This document shows, piece after piece, positions 17,409 to 25,760 of a stretch of DNA of 64,000 bases. The notes below the pieces were generated by a model. That model searched no databases. It had not been told where the DNA came from and saw only the letters and a list, made by a program, of their open reading frames with translations. This DNA is from Gemmobacter lutimaris (GTDB taxonomy: Bacteria; Pseudomonadota; Alphaproteobacteria; Rhodobacterales; Rhodobacteraceae), in assembly GCF_003570715.1 (NCBI RefSeq), contig NZ_QXXQ01000011.1:80103-144102 (forward strand). Reading direction: 5' to 3'. Numbering within the stretch: position 1 is the stretch's first letter; the number at the start of each line of letters is the position of its first letter. Made by a program: the position numbers and the translations under genes.

Positions 17409-17884
17409 TCCGTCGCTCCGGCGTCACCGGACATGGCATCGCCTGCGCCTTTGCCGACGAATTTCATCAGCAGGCCCACAAGGCTCACCGAACCTTGCGT
17501 ATCCTCGATCTCGTCCCCCGCCGCCAGATTGTCAGGCAGGCCACCAGGACGCAGTTCGATGAAATTGCCGCCCAGCAGCCCTTCGGAAGATACCAGCGCT
17601 GCGGAATCGGTCGGCAGGTCCACCCCGCTGCGAATGCTGAACACCGCATCGGCATAAAAGGTCTGCGGGTTCAGGTCGAGCTTAGAGACAGTGCCGACCT
17701 TCACCCCTGCCAGCCGCACATCGGTGCCTACAGAAATGCCTTCGGCCGACTGGAACGAGGCGCGCAGGTCATAGCTGCCGCCCGTGCGCGCAAAGCCCGT
17801 GCCCTGCGCGGCATAGATCAGGAACCCGAGAGCGACGGCCAGAACGGCGCCGCCCGCGATGACTTCGGTGGTGCTTTCCGCCAT
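17405..17884 (-). CDS. mlaD: Outer-membrane lipid asymmetry protein MlaD (MCE domain)
   Basis: A 159-aa inner-membrane-anchored substrate-binding subunit of the Mla phospholipid transport system. One N-terminal membrane helix (EVIAGGAVLAVALGFLIYAA) is followed by an MCE domain: YDLRASFQSAEGISVGTDVR, LAGVKVGTVSKLDL and ALVSSEGLLGGNFIELRPGG. The start ATG 17884 agrees with the family N-terminus. No mlaE/F/B is nearby, so this is the isolated mlaD typical of the lineage. It is coupled to the DUF2155 gene downstream. Confidence 0.9.
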   Translation of the reverse strand: MAESTTEVIAGGAVLAVALGFLIYAAQGTGFARTGGSYDLRASFQSAEGISVGTDVRLAGVKVGTVSKLDLNPQTFYADAVFSIRSGVDLPTDSAALVSSEGLLGGNFIELRPGGLPDNLAAGDEIEDTQGSVSLVGLLMKFVGKGAGDAMSGDAGATE

Positions 17885-17897
17885 GGTGTTGGGCCCC

Positions 17898-18272
17898 TTA
17901 TTCGGGTTGCCACGCCTCGTAATCGCGCCGTTCAACCGGCGCGGCGCGGCGGATGGAACCTGCGGGCGCATAGGCGGCCAGCGTGCCGGTCAGGTTTTCC
18001 TGATGCGGCTTTTCCCAGGTCTTGTGGGCCAGCGGCGCCTTGGTCGGCGGCTGGTCCCAGGTGAAATGCAGCCAGCCGTGCCAGTCGGGCGACACGCGGC
18101 TGGCCTCGGCCTCGCCGTTGAAGATCACCCAGCGGCGCTTGCCGTCACGGGTTTCGTAATAGATGTTGCCCTGATCGTCCTCGCCCACCTTCACGCCCTT
18201 GCGCGCGGTGAAAATCTGGGTGCCGAGCGTCTGGCTGTTCCACCAGGTGACGAGACGCTTGAGGAATTCCAT
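17898..18272 (-). CDS. NADH:ubiquinone oxidoreductase 17.2 kDa subunit family (NDUFA12-like)
   Basis: A 124-aa homologue of the mitochondrial complex I accessory subunit NDUFA12/B17.2. It shows [38 protein letters not shown] and the C-terminal [17 protein letters not shown] typical of the alphaproteobacterial version. The start [20 protein letters not shown] at 18272 is the usual N-terminus. The next gene, mlaD, begins 13 bp after its stop. Confidence 0.93.
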   Translation of the reverse strand: MEFLKRLVTWWNSQTLGTQIFTARKGVKVGEDDQGNIYYETRDGKRRWVIFNGEAEASRVSPDWHGWLHFTWDQPPTKAPLAHKTWEKPHQENLTGTLAAYAPAGSIRRAAPVERRDYEAWQPE

Positions 18273-18349
18273 GGGCCGATCTCCGAAGGTGTTTGCCTTC
18301 ATATGGACCAAGGGCCTTCCGGCGTCCAGTGCCAAGTTCCGCAAAAGAA

Positions 18350-18373
18350 AAAGGCGGGCGAGTGCCCGCCTTT
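18350..18373 (-). terminator. Rho-independent terminator of clpX
   Basis: AAAGGCGGGC-GAGT-GCCCGCCTTT is a perfect 10-bp stem with a 4-nt loop. On the leftward transcript it is followed by TTCTTTTGC, a T-rich tail. It sits 21 bp after the clpX stop. Confidence 0.8.
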
Positions 18374-18393
18374 CGCAGCCGTTTGCGGGGCGG

Positions 18394-19659
18394 TCAACCC
18401 GCCGCCGCCGGCTCTTTCTTCTTGGCGTCGGTATGGACCAGCAGGGGTTTCGCCCCGGCGTTCACCGCCTCGTCCTTCACCACCACCTCGGAAACATCGC
18501 CCATGCCCGGAAGTTCGAACATCGTGTCCAGCAGGATGTCTTCCATGATGGACCGCAGGCCGCGCGCGCCGGTCTTGCGCTTGATCGCGCGCTTGGCGAT
18601 GGCGGTCAGCGCCTCATCGGTGAAGGTCAGCTTCACGCCCTCGATGTCGAACAGCCGCTGGTATTGCTTGACCAGCGCGTTCTTCGGCTCGGTCAGGATG
18701 GTGACCAGCGCCGCCTCGTCCAGATCGGTCAGCGTGGCGATGACCGGCAGACGACCGACGAATTCCGGGATCAGACCGAATTTCAGCAGATCCTCGGGCT
18801 CCAGCTCCTTGAACAGCTCGCCCACACTGCGTTCATCCGGGCCCTGCACCGCAGCGCCAAAGCCCATGGCCGTGCCCTTGTTGCGCTGCGCGATGATACG
18901 TTCCAGCCCGGCGAAAGCACCGCCACAGATGAACAGGATGTTCGTCGTATCCACTTGCAGGAATTCCTGCTGCGGATGCTTGCGCCCGCCCTGCGGCGGC
19001 ACAGAAGCAACCGTGCCCTCCATGATCTTCAGAAGCGCCTGCTGCACGCCCTCGCCGCTCACGTCGCGGGTGATCGAGGGGTTGTCGGACTTGCGGGTGA
19101 TCTTGTCGACCTCGTCGATATAGACGATGCCGCGCTGCGCGCGTTCGACATTATATTCCGACGCCTGAAGCAGCTTGAGGATGATGTTCTCCACATCCTC
19201 ACCGACGTAGCCCGCCTCAGTGAGCGTGGTGGCATCGGCCATGGTGAAGGGCACATCCAGAATCCGCGCCAGCGTCTGCGCCAGCAGCGTCTTGCCGCAG
19301 CCGGTGGGGCCGATCAGCAGGATATTCGATTTCGCAAGCTCGATATCCTGCTTCGAGGAATGGTTGAGCCGCTTGTAATGGTTGTGCACCGCGACCGAGA
19401 GCACACGCTTCGCATGTTCCTGCCCGATGACGTAATCGTCCAGCACCTTGCAGATCTCGCGCGGGGTCGGCACGCCGTCCGAGCTTTTCAGCCCGGATGA
19501 CTTGGTTTCCTCGCGGATGATGTCCATGCACAGCTCGACGCATTCGTCGCAGATGAACACGGTCGGACCCGCGATCAGCTTGCGCACCTCGTGCTGGCTC
19601 TTGCCGCAGAACGAGCAGTAGAGGGTATTCTTGCTGTCGCTGCCGGTATTCGTCGCCAT
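18394..19659 (-). CDS. clpX: ATP-dependent Clp protease ATP-binding subunit ClpX
   Basis: A 421-aa AAA+ unfoldase that feeds tagged proteins to ClpP. An N-terminal zinc-binding domain ([21 protein letters not shown]) recognises adaptors. Walker A is [18 protein letters not shown] and Walker [14 protein letters not shown]. The ClpP-docking IGF-type loop appears as MGFGAAVQ and the sensor-2 region as [15 protein letters not shown]. The start [17 protein letters not shown] at 19659 is standard. It lies 113 bp downstream of clpP, with a strong hairpin in between, so part of its expression probably comes from its own promoter. Confidence 0.97.
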   Translation of the reverse strand: MATNTGSDSKNTLYCSFCGKSQHEVRKLIAGPTVFICDECVELCMDIIREETKSSGLKSSDGVPTPREICKVLDDYVIGQEHAKRVLSVAVHNHYKRLNHSSKQDIELAKSNILLIGPTGCGKTLLAQTLARILDVPFTMADATTLTEAGYVGEDVENIILKLLQASEYNVERAQRGIVYIDEVDKITRKSDNPSITRDVSGEGVQQALLKIMEGTVASVPPQGGRKHPQQEFLQVDTTNILFICGGAFAGLERIIAQRNKGTAMGFGAAVQGPDERSVGELFKELEPEDLLKFGLIPEFVGRLPVIATLTDLDEAALVTILTEPKNALVKQYQRLFDIEGVKLTFTDEALTAIAKRAIKRKTGARGLRSIMEDILLDTMFELPGMGDVSEVVVKDEAVNAGAKPLLVHTDAKKKEPAAAG

Positions 19660-19737
19660 TGTCGTCCTCTGCCGTGCGCGCCTTGCGGCGCAATCTGGGA
19701 AGCTTAGGCCAAGCCTTTCGCCTTCACAATCCGAAAA

Positions 19738-19766
19738 CGCCCCCGGCGGATCACCCGCCGGGGGCG
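19738..19766 (-). terminator. Hairpin between clpP and clpX
   Basis: A perfect 12-bp stem, CGCCCCCGGCGG / CCGCCGGGGGCG, with a 5-nt loop. On the leftward strand it is followed by GTTTTCGG. It lies 6 bp past the clpP stop and should terminate or attenuate clpP transcripts before clpX. Confidence 0.75.
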
Positions 19767-19772
19767 GCAAGA

Positions 19773-20405
19773 TCACTTGTCTTCCGGTTCGGCCTTGCCG
19801 CGATTTTCCAGAATCGCGTCGATCAGACCCCAGGCTTTCGCATCCTCTGCGGACATGAAATTGTCGCGTTCCAGCGCCGCCTCGACCGTTTCATAGTCGT
19901 TGCCGGTGTGCCGGACGTAAATCTCGTTCAACCGACGCTTCAGCTTCTCGGTCTCGCGGGCGTGGATCATGATGTCGGTCGCCTGACCCTGATAGCCACC
20001 CGAGGGCTGGTGCACCATGACGCGGCTGTTGGGCAGCGAGAAGCGCATCCCCGGATGACCGGCGGTCAACAGAAGCGACCCCATCGAGGCCGCCTGCCCG
20101 ACCACGAGGGTCGAGACCTTGGGCTTGATGTATTGCATCGTGTCGTAGATCGACAGGCCCGAGGTCACGACGCCACCGGGGCTGTTGATATACATGCTGA
20201 TTTCCTTCGACGGGTTTTCCGCCTCAAGGAACAGAAGCTGGGCGCAGATCAGGCTCGACATGCCGTCATGCACGGGGCCGGACAGGAAGATGATGCGCTC
20301 TTTCAGCAGGCGCGAATAGATGTCGTAGGCACGTTCGCCCCGGCTGGTCTGTTCGACGACCATGGGGACAAGGGTATTCATGTAGGTGTCGATCGGGTCT
20401 CTCAT
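19773..20405 (-). CDS. clpP: ATP-dependent Clp protease proteolytic subunit ClpP
   Basis: A 210-aa serine peptidase that forms the two-ring proteolytic chamber. The catalytic serine is in [13 protein letters not shown], the histidine in [12 protein letters not shown] and the aspartate in the [10 protein letters not shown] region. The N-terminus has [19 protein letters not shown] and [10 protein letters not shown]. Length is normal. It is upstream of clpX on the same strand. Confidence 0.97.
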   Translation of the reverse strand: MRDPIDTYMNTLVPMVVEQTSRGERAYDIYSRLLKERIIFLSGPVHDGMSSLICAQLLFLEAENPSKEISMYINSPGGVVTSGLSIYDTMQYIKPKVSTLVVGQAASMGSLLLTAGHPGMRFSLPNSRVMVHQPSGGYQGQATDIMIHARETEKLKRRLNEIYVRHTGNDYETVEAALERDNFMSAEDAKAWGLIDAILENRGKAEPEDK

Positions 20406-20584
20406 CTTCGCCTGCCTGTTGTCTATGTTCCGAGCAATATCGTCGTCCAGTTACCCGAGTCTTAGTGTCGCGCGCCGGGGGCTGCAAGGGCGCAAGGGTA
20501 AACAGGATGTGGTGGGCGGGTGGATGGACCGCGTCGCGCGGGCAGGCTAACCAAGGCAGGCAGACAGGATGACGGAGCCCCCGG

Positions 20585-21121
20585 ATGACACGCATGATTT
20601 GCAGAACCACCCCCGCCCTTGCAGCATTTCTGGGCATCCTTCTGTCGGGCTGCGTGGTGATTCCGGTTTCGTCCCCGCGTGGCCCGACACCCGGCCCCGC
20701 CCCGGCCAGTGCCACCTGCGCGCGCCCGCATGAAGCCGCAGCCGCCGAAGCGCGGGTTCTGGCGCAGGTCAACGGCCTGAGGGCGGCGCGCGGTCTGGGC
20801 CGTCTGTCCCCTTCCTCAAGGCTGCGGCAGGTTGCACAGGCCCATGCCTGTGACAATGCCGCGCGCGGCAGCTATTCGCATACCGGATCGGATGGTGCGA
20901 CTCTTCAGACCCGGCTGCACCGTTATGGCTATGCGCCCCGTCGCGCGGCTGAAAATACCGGCTACGGCTTTGAAAACGATCCAGACCGGCTGGTGGCCTT
21001 CTGGATGAATTCCCCCGGTCACCGCGCCAATCTGCTGGACCCGCGCGTGACCGAAGCCGCGCTGGGGCTGGCGCAGGGCGCGCGTTCGGCCTGGGTGCTG
21101 GAGCTTGCCGTGCCGCGCTGA
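20585..21121 (+). CDS. CAP/SCP-domain lipoprotein
   Basis: A 178-aa secreted protein with a lipoprotein signal (AALAAFLG-type hydrophobic stretch ending LLSGC). The C-terminal CAP domain has RVLAQVNGLRAARGLGRLSP, the SYSHTGSDGATLQTRLHRYG loop with its His, AENTGYG (Glu) and WMNSPGHRANLLD (His). CAP proteins in bacteria are envelope proteins of unsettled function. It is encoded alone, between divergent clpP and the convergent histidine-kinase gene. The start could also be the ATG at 20594. Confidence 0.85.
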   Translation: MTRMICRTTPALAAFLGILLSGCVVIPVSSPRGPTPGPAPASATCARPHEAAAAEARVLAQVNGLRAARGLGRLSPSSRLRQVAQAHACDNAARGSYSHTGSDGATLQTRLHRYGYAPRRAAENTGYGFENDPDRLVAFWMNSPGHRANLLDPRVTEAALGLAQGARSAWVLELAVPR

Positions 21122-21124
21122 GGT

Positions 21125-22426
21125 TCAGCGCGCCAGCGCCAGCTCGGCCTTCAGCCCACCAAGATCCTCGCTTTCGCCCAGCCGCAGCGCGCCGCCATGG
21201 CTGCGCGCCACATCGGCGGCAATCGAAAGGCCAAGACCCACCCCGCCGCCGCGATTGGGGTCACGCGCGCCATCCAGACGTGCGAAGGGCTGCACCGCCT
21301 CGTCGCGCCGCTCCATCGGGATGCCCGGCCCGTCATCCTCGACCACGATCCGCACGCTGCGCTCGCCGGTCAGCAGACTCAGCCGCGCCCGGGTGCCAAA
21401 GCGCGCGGCATTGCCCAGCAGATTCTCCACCGCCCGTGTCACGGCCTGCGGCCGCAACCGCAGGACCAGCACCCCGTCACATCCGCGCAAGGTGACGCGC
21501 TGCCCGCTGCGCTCGGCATTCTCGGCCATGCGCCGCAACAGGGCGGGCAGATCGACGGCCTCGGTCTCCTCGGTCGCATCGCCACGCGCGAAGGCCAGAA
21601 ATTCGTCCACCAGCCGCTGCATCTCGGCCACGTCATCCAGCAACGCGCCGGTCTCCTCATCCTCGGGCAGCATCGACAGGCCCAGTTTCAACCGCGTGAG
21701 CGGTGTGCGCAGATCGTGGCTGACGCCGGACAGCATCCGCGTCCGGCTTTCGATCGACCGCTCGATCCGCGCCCGCATATCCAGAAAGGCCGCCCCCGCT
21801 GCCCGCACCTCGGTCGCCCCGCGCGGGCGATAAGGGATGTGCTGGCCCTTGCCGAACGCCTCTGCCGCCTGCGCCAGCCGCTTGATCGGTGCGATCTGGT
21901 TGCGCAGGAACAGATAGGAAATCAGCGTCATCACCGCCGAAGTCACGATCATCAGCACCAGAAGCTGATGCGGATTGGTGGCCGAGGTGCGGCGCCGGTC
22001 GATTCCCAACCGGACCGGACCTTCCGGTGTGGCAAAATCGGCGATCACCCGGCCATCCTCGCGCGTCAGATCCGCACCCAGAAGTCCCGGCACCTCGTCG
22101 CGCAGCGTTTCCGCCACCACCCGGCCCGACAGGTCCAGCGCATCGTACCGCAGCCCGCTCAGCGGCGGTGCCGCCGGGCCCAGACCGAAGCCCAGTTCCG
22201 ACGCCACCATTTCAGCCCCGGCTCTGTCACCTTTGGCCAGCCGGTCCAGCACCAGCCGCAATTCCACCGCGATGCCGCCGGTCATCTGCAGGGTGACACG
22301 CTCGAAATGGCGCTGGATGAAGGCTATGGACACGACAAGCTGGATCGTGACGATGGGCACGACCAAAATCAGCAGCGCGCGGCCGTATAGCCCCCGTGGC
22401 AGGATGGATTTCAGGCGAAAGCTCAT
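21125..22426 (-). CDS. Sensor histidine kinase, EnvZ-like
   Basis: A 433-aa inner-membrane kinase. It has one N-terminal membrane span (RALLILVVPIVTIQLVVSIA), a periplasmic region of about 130 residues, a second span (LLVLMIVTSAVMTLISYLFL), a HAMP domain, the DHp phospho-acceptor MLSGVSHDLRTPLTRLKLGL with H in SHDLRTPL, and an HATPase_c domain with VEDDGPGIPMERRDE and GGGVGLGLSIAADV. The start ATG 22426 (MSFRLKSILPRGLYGRALL) matches EnvZ-type kinases. No response-regulator gene adjoins it; the flanking genes are convergent or divergent, so its partner is elsewhere. Confidence 0.9.
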   Translation of the reverse strand: MSFRLKSILPRGLYGRALLILVVPIVTIQLVVSIAFIQRHFERVTLQMTGGIAVELRLVLDRLAKGDRAGAEMVASELGFGLGPAAPPLSGLRYDALDLSGRVVAETLRDEVPGLLGADLTREDGRVIADFATPEGPVRLGIDRRRTSATNPHQLLVLMIVTSAVMTLISYLFLRNQIAPIKRLAQAAEAFGKGQHIPYRPRGATEVRAAGAAFLDMRARIERSIESRTRMLSGVSHDLRTPLTRLKLGLSMLPEDEETGALLDDVAEMQRLVDEFLAFARGDATEETEAVDLPALLRRMAENAERSGQRVTLRGCDGVLVLRLRPQAVTRAVENLLGNAARFGTRARLSLLTGERSVRIVVEDDGPGIPMERRDEAVQPFARLDGARDPNRGGGVGLGLSIAADVARSHGGALRLGESEDLGGLKAELALAR

Positions 22427-22475
22427 GCCCCCCAGCCTAGCGGCAGCCCGCGCCCCGCGAAAGAGGAGAGCGACG

Positions 22476-23363
22476 ATGCAGCCATGGACACCTGGTGAAG
22501 TAATCCGCCCCGAAACCGGGGTGCGCATGGTGCTGGCCGCCAACCCCTCACCCATGACGCATTGGGGGACAAATACCTATATTGTCGGCGAAGGTGCGGT
22601 GGCGGTGATCGACCCCGGCCCCGCCCTGCCCGCGCATCTGGCGGCGATTCTGGCGGCTCTCGCCCCCGGTGAACGGATCAGCCATATCCTCGTCACCCAC
22701 CCGCACCTTGACCATTCGCCGCTGGCCCGCCCGCTGGCCGAGGCGACCGGCGCCCCGGTTCTGGGATTCGGCCCGGCCGGCAGCGGGATCTCGTCGCGCA
22801 TGGCCGGAATCGAGGGGCTGGGCGGCGGCGAGGGCATCGACACTAGCTTCACCCCGGATGTGCGCCTGGCAGACGGCGACGTGATTGAGGGGCCGGGCTG
22901 GCATCTGAAAGCGCTGCACACACCGGGCCACATGGCAGGCCACATGGCCTTCGCGCTGGGGGATCTGCTGTTCACCGGCGATCATGTCATGGGCTGGGCG
23001 CCCTCGCTGGTCTCGCCGCCAGAGGGCGACATGACCGATTACATGGCCTCGCTCGACCGGCTGGCGGGGCATCGCTGGCGGCGCTTCCTTTCGGCACATG
23101 GCCTGCCGATGGACGACCCCGCCACGCGGCTTGCCGAACTGACCACCCATCGCCGCACCCGCGAGGCCGCCATTCTGGCCGCCCTGACCCATGGCCCCGC
23201 CGATCTCGGGACGCTGACCGCGCGGGTCTACACCGATGTCGCCCCCGCCCTCCTGCCCGCTGCCCGCCGCAACCTTCTGGCCCATCTCATTGATCTGTTT
23301 CATGGAAAGAAGATAGCCGCCCAAGGAGCCCCGCTCCCCTCGGCCCGATTTTCCCTGCCCTGA
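22476..23363 (+). CDS. MBL-fold metallo-hydrolase with winged-helix tail (LACTB2-like)
   Basis: A 295-aa metallo-beta-lactamase-fold hydrolase. The metal ligands are visible in THPHLDHSPLARPL (HxHxDH), LHTPGHMAGHM, FTGDHVMGW and SAHGLPMDDP. The C-terminal ~80 residues (RTREAAILAALTHGPADLGT, LTARVYTD, AARRNLLAHLIDL) form the winged-helix extension of LACTB2-like nucleases and hydrolases. The ATG at 22476 follows AAGAGGAGAG. It is divergent from the kinase gene. The natural substrate is unknown. Confidence 0.88.
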   Translation: MQPWTPGEVIRPETGVRMVLAANPSPMTHWGTNTYIVGEGAVAVIDPGPALPAHLAAILAALAPGERISHILVTHPHLDHSPLARPLAEATGAPVLGFGPAGSGISSRMAGIEGLGGGEGIDTSFTPDVRLADGDVIEGPGWHLKALHTPGHMAGHMAFALGDLLFTGDHVMGWAPSLVSPPEGDMTDYMASLDRLAGHRWRRFLSAHGLPMDDPATRLAELTTHRRTREAAILAALTHGPADLGTLTARVYTDVAPALLPAARRNLLAHLIDLFHGKKIAAQGAPLPSARFSLP

Positions 23364-23489
23364 ACGCCCGCCCGGTAAACGCCCGCACCCCGCCCGGACA
23401 TCCCAGAAAATTTCTTCTCCACCCCCGTCATTTTTCTGCAATACCCCTCTTGCGACCCCCGAAACCCGAAGCTATACACCGCCTCGTGT

Positions 23490-23564
23490 TCCGGCGTAGC
23501 TCAGCGGTAGAGCAGTTGACTGTTAATCAATTGGTCGTAGGTTCGATCCCTACCGCCGGAGCCA
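23490..23564 (+). tRNA. tRNA-Asn (GTT)
   Basis: A full cloverleaf: acceptor stem TCCGGCG/CGCCGGA, D-loop AGCTCAGCGGTAGAGC, anticodon loop CTGTTAA with anticodon GTT at 23522-23524, T-arm GTAGGTTCGATCCCTAC and encoded 3' CCA (23562-23564). It is the last clearly chromosomal feature before island-type DNA, and tRNA 3' ends are common integration sites. Confidence 0.97.
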
Positions 23565-23595
23565 AAAATCCCTGAAATACCAAGGATTTACGAGC

Positions 23596-23617
23596 AAGCC
23601 CCCGCAAGGGGGCTTTT
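23596..23617 (+). terminator. Rho-independent terminator after tRNA-Asn
   Basis: AAGCCCCC-GCAA-GGGGGCTT followed by TTCTC: an 8-bp perfect stem with a short T tract, 31 bp downstream of the tRNA CCA end. Confidence 0.8.
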
Positions 23618-23623
23618 CTCGTT

Positions 23624-24085
23624 TTGACTTTGGGGAACGCCGGGGGAACAAGCCACATGGGCATCAAAGGCGCGTGCCGTGATCATCTAGCGGCATGGTC
23701 AGCCCTGCACCGATGCCGCGCCGGGGTCGGGCCAGTCCTGCACAATCAAGGCTTCCAGCGCATCGCCTATTGCGATGATGCGAGGAAGGCCGCCGTCTCC
23801 GCATTCAGCATGGCAATTTGCTTTTCGGTCTGCGCCATGGCTTCGGCAAAGTCACGGATGGGGTGCCCTTCCAACTGGACCGTCTCCTGTGACCCTTGAG
23901 AATGCTCCGGCAGGCTAACGTGTCTTGCGATGTTCTGACGGAAATTGCGTGATCTGACATGGCCTTGGCCTGAAACTCGCTGCTGCGCCGACCGTCCGAT
24001 AGGCTCCGCCCGCAACGCGCAGCTTCCCGCAACACACTGACTTGAATACGTTTTATTTCTACGCATTCGTTGTCGTGCGACCACG
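23624..24085. other. Island entry region with no confident gene
   Basis: About 460 bp between the tRNA terminator and the first HTH gene. On the minus strand two short frames look like pieces of a decayed gene: one ends with GHPIRDFAEAMAQTEKQIAM..., another reads PRIIAIGDALEALIVQDWPD. They are in different frames with no good start, as expected after frameshifts. GGGGAACGCC and GGGGGAACAA at 23633-23650 are near-repeats. No integrase gene is visible. Confidence 0.4.
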
Positions 24086-24094
24086 GTGGTCGTT

Positions 24095-24112
24095 CGAAAG
24101 GAAACGAAAATG
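24095..24112 (+). repeat. 18-bp leader repeat, copy 1
   Basis: CGAAAGGAAACGAAAATG, containing the Shine-Dalgarno AAAGGAAA and the ATG of HTH copy 1. It is identical to 24398-24415 in front of HTH copy 2, so the duplication included the translation-initiation region. Confidence 0.85.
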
Positions 24113-24310
24113 CGAGAAATTTGCCTCAGTCAAATCGATCTGGCTGCCCGATGGAGAATTAGCCCGAGGACACTTGAGCGGTGGCGGTGGTGCGGCGAAG
24201 GACCGAGCTTCATGAAGCTCGGCGGGCGCGTGATTTACCGCCTCGAAGATGTGCTGGCGTTCGAAAACCAAGAATTGCGCGACCTGGAGGAGATAAAGGC
24301 CGGGCGCTGA
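24110..24310 (+). CDS. Small excisionase/MerR-like HTH protein, copy 1 (66 aa)
   Basis: A 66-aa single-domain DNA-binding protein: QIDLAARWRISPRTLERWRW is the HTH and RVIYRLEDVLAFENQELRDL the following wing and helix, as in HTH_17/excisionase-like proteins that read an inverted-repeat site. The ATG at 24110 is preceded by CGAAAGGAAACGAAA. A paralogue of identical length follows 103 bp downstream. Small proteins like this act as excisionases or as cofactors and regulators in mobile islands. An integrase partner was not found in the window. Confidence 0.7.
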   Translation: MREICLSQIDLAARWRISPRTLERWRWCGEGPSFMKLGGRVIYRLEDVLAFENQELRDLEEIKAGR

Positions 24311-24397
24311 ATCCGGCGCGGGCAACATCAGCAAAACCCTGCGCGAAGCATCGTGTTGGACGCGCAGGGAGTTTGCATTTCGGCCTTTGAGGTTGCA

Positions 24398-24415
24398 CGA
24401 AAGGAAACGAAAATG
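24398..24415 (+). repeat. 18-bp leader repeat, copy 2
   Basis: Exact copy of 24095-24112, ending in the ATG of the second HTH gene. The two copies are 303 bp apart, the same as the start-to-start distance of the two genes. Confidence 0.85.
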
Positions 24416-24613
24416 TTCGACACACGTCTGACCCAAATTGAGCTGGCAGCACGATGGAGGATCAGCCACAGGACCCTCGAATACTGGCGCTCCACAGGCG
24501 ACGGGCCGCGCTTCATCAAGATCGGACGCTTGGTCATCTACCGGATGGAGGATGTCGTGGCATTCGAGAACCGGGAGCTGAGCGAGATCCCAGCGGAAAA
24601 GGCCGGGGGCTGA
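24413..24613 (+). CDS. Small excisionase/MerR-like HTH protein, copy 2 (66 aa)
   Basis: A 66-aa paralogue of the preceding gene with the same layout: QIELAARWRISHRTLEYWRS then FIKIGRLVIYRMEDVVAFEN. By eye about 60% of positions are identical. The recognition-helix region differs (PRTLERWRWCGEGP versus HRTLEYWRSTGDGP), so the two may read different sites. It ends about 250 bp before the WYL regulator; that gap has no further gene but holds the palindrome at 24755-24774. Confidence 0.7.
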   Translation: MFDTRLTQIELAARWRISHRTLEYWRSTGDGPRFIKIGRLVIYRMEDVVAFENRELSEIPAEKAGG

Positions 24614-24754
24614 ACCATACAGCCTGACGTCCCCTGTGCTGCGTGCCGCAGGGAAGCTGAACAGTGAGGACCGCCATCAATGCCTGATCGGTGACTGTGC
24701 GGTCCCTGCTGGAATTAGGCCCCGCCACAACCCCCAGCAATATCAATCACTTTA

Positions 24755-24774
24755 CGCGCAATTTCGATTGCGCG
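24755..24774. promoter_or_regulatory. 20-bp palindrome, candidate BrxR operator
   Basis: CGCGCAAT-TTCG-ATTGCGCG, a perfect 8-bp inverted repeat with a 4-bp spacer, 87 bp upstream of the WYL-regulator GTG. A looser related sequence (GGGCGCGCAT...GTGCGCAT) follows at about 24816-24840. BrxR-type regulators are known to bind inverted repeats in front of their own gene. Confidence 0.55.
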
Positions 24775-24861
24775 CGCTCACCCCGTCGGATAGCGTCGGC
24801 TAGAACCCAATAATTGGGCGCGCATAGTAATCGTGCGCATCGACCAGGGCGGGAGCGCGTA

Positions 24862-25734
24862 GTGGAAAACGACAGGTCGGAACTTCGCTGGGGCGTCGAG
24901 CAGCGGCTCGAGTTCATCGAGTTTCGCCTGTTCTGGGAGGGGCATGTGAACCGAAGCGATGTCATGGAGCAGTTCGGGCTGTCGGTGAACCAGGCTTCAT
25001 CCGACCTGAATCGCTACATCAGCTTTGCCCCCGACAACATGACCTACGACAAGAGCGCGCGCACCTATGTGCGCGGCCCGGGCTTCAAGTCTGTGTTCGG
25101 AAAGCTGGACGCTGGCCGCTACCTGGCCCAGCTGCGCTCCCTCGAGGATGGGCTCCTCGACCGCGATGACTGCTGGACCACTGACTTGCCGGCCTTTGGC
25201 TCGACGCCAACTCCTGCGCGCGGCGTCCAACCTGAAACCTTGCGCGCAGTCGTTGGTGCCATTCGTCGCACAGAGGCGATAGAGGTCAATTACCAATCTC
25301 TCTCCCATCCCGAGCCGCGTTGGCGCTGGATTGCGCCCCATGCCATCGCCTTCGATGGGTTTCGTTGGCATGCGCGAGCCTTCTGTATGACGGACGATTG
25401 CTTCAAGGACTTCCTGCTGTCGCGGATGCTGGAAGTGCGCGGGACCGCCGAGGCTGCAACCTCTGCCGCCGAAGACGACGACTGGCATTCGGAGGTCACG
25501 CTGGAGGTAGGCCCCCACCCGGACCTGTCCGATACACAGGCCAAGGTGATCGCGCTCGACTACGGCATGCAAGACGGGAAAGCCGAAATCAAGGTTCGCC
25601 GCGCGCTGCTCTATTACACACTCAAGCGTCTTGGACTGGACACGGATCCATCCGCCAGGAAGCCGCAGGATCAGCAAATCGTGCTGATCAACCGCGATCA
25701 GATTCATTCTCGCGCTGGAAGCGCCGCGCCATGA
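24862..25734 (+). CDS. WYL-domain transcriptional regulator, BrxR/CapW type
   Basis: A 290-aa regulator with the BrxR layout: an N-terminal winged HTH (LEFIEFRLFWEGHVNRSDVM, then QFGLSVNQASSDLNRYI), a central WYL domain (WIAPHAIAFDGFRWHARAFC, FKDFLLSRMLEVRG) and a C-terminal dimerisation domain (LDYGMQDGKAEIKVRRALLY). The GTG start at 24862 follows GGGAGCG; ATG-free frame upstream was rejected. BrxR/CapW proteins repress BREX and CBASS defence operons. The next gene, 26 bp downstream, is a BREX brxA, which fits exactly. The rest of the BREX operon is missing. Confidence 0.82.
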   Translation: MENDRSELRWGVEQRLEFIEFRLFWEGHVNRSDVMEQFGLSVNQASSDLNRYISFAPDNMTYDKSARTYVRGPGFKSVFGKLDAGRYLAQLRSLEDGLLDRDDCWTTDLPAFGSTPTPARGVQPETLRAVVGAIRRTEAIEVNYQSLSHPEPRWRWIAPHAIAFDGFRWHARAFCMTDDCFKDFLLSRMLEVRGTAEAATSAAEDDDWHSEVTLEVGPHPDLSDTQAKVIALDYGMQDGKAEIKVRRALLYYTLKRLGLDTDPSARKPQDQQIVLINRDQIHSRAGSAAP

Positions 25735-25760
25735 CGACCGCAAATCTACAACCCTAGAAG

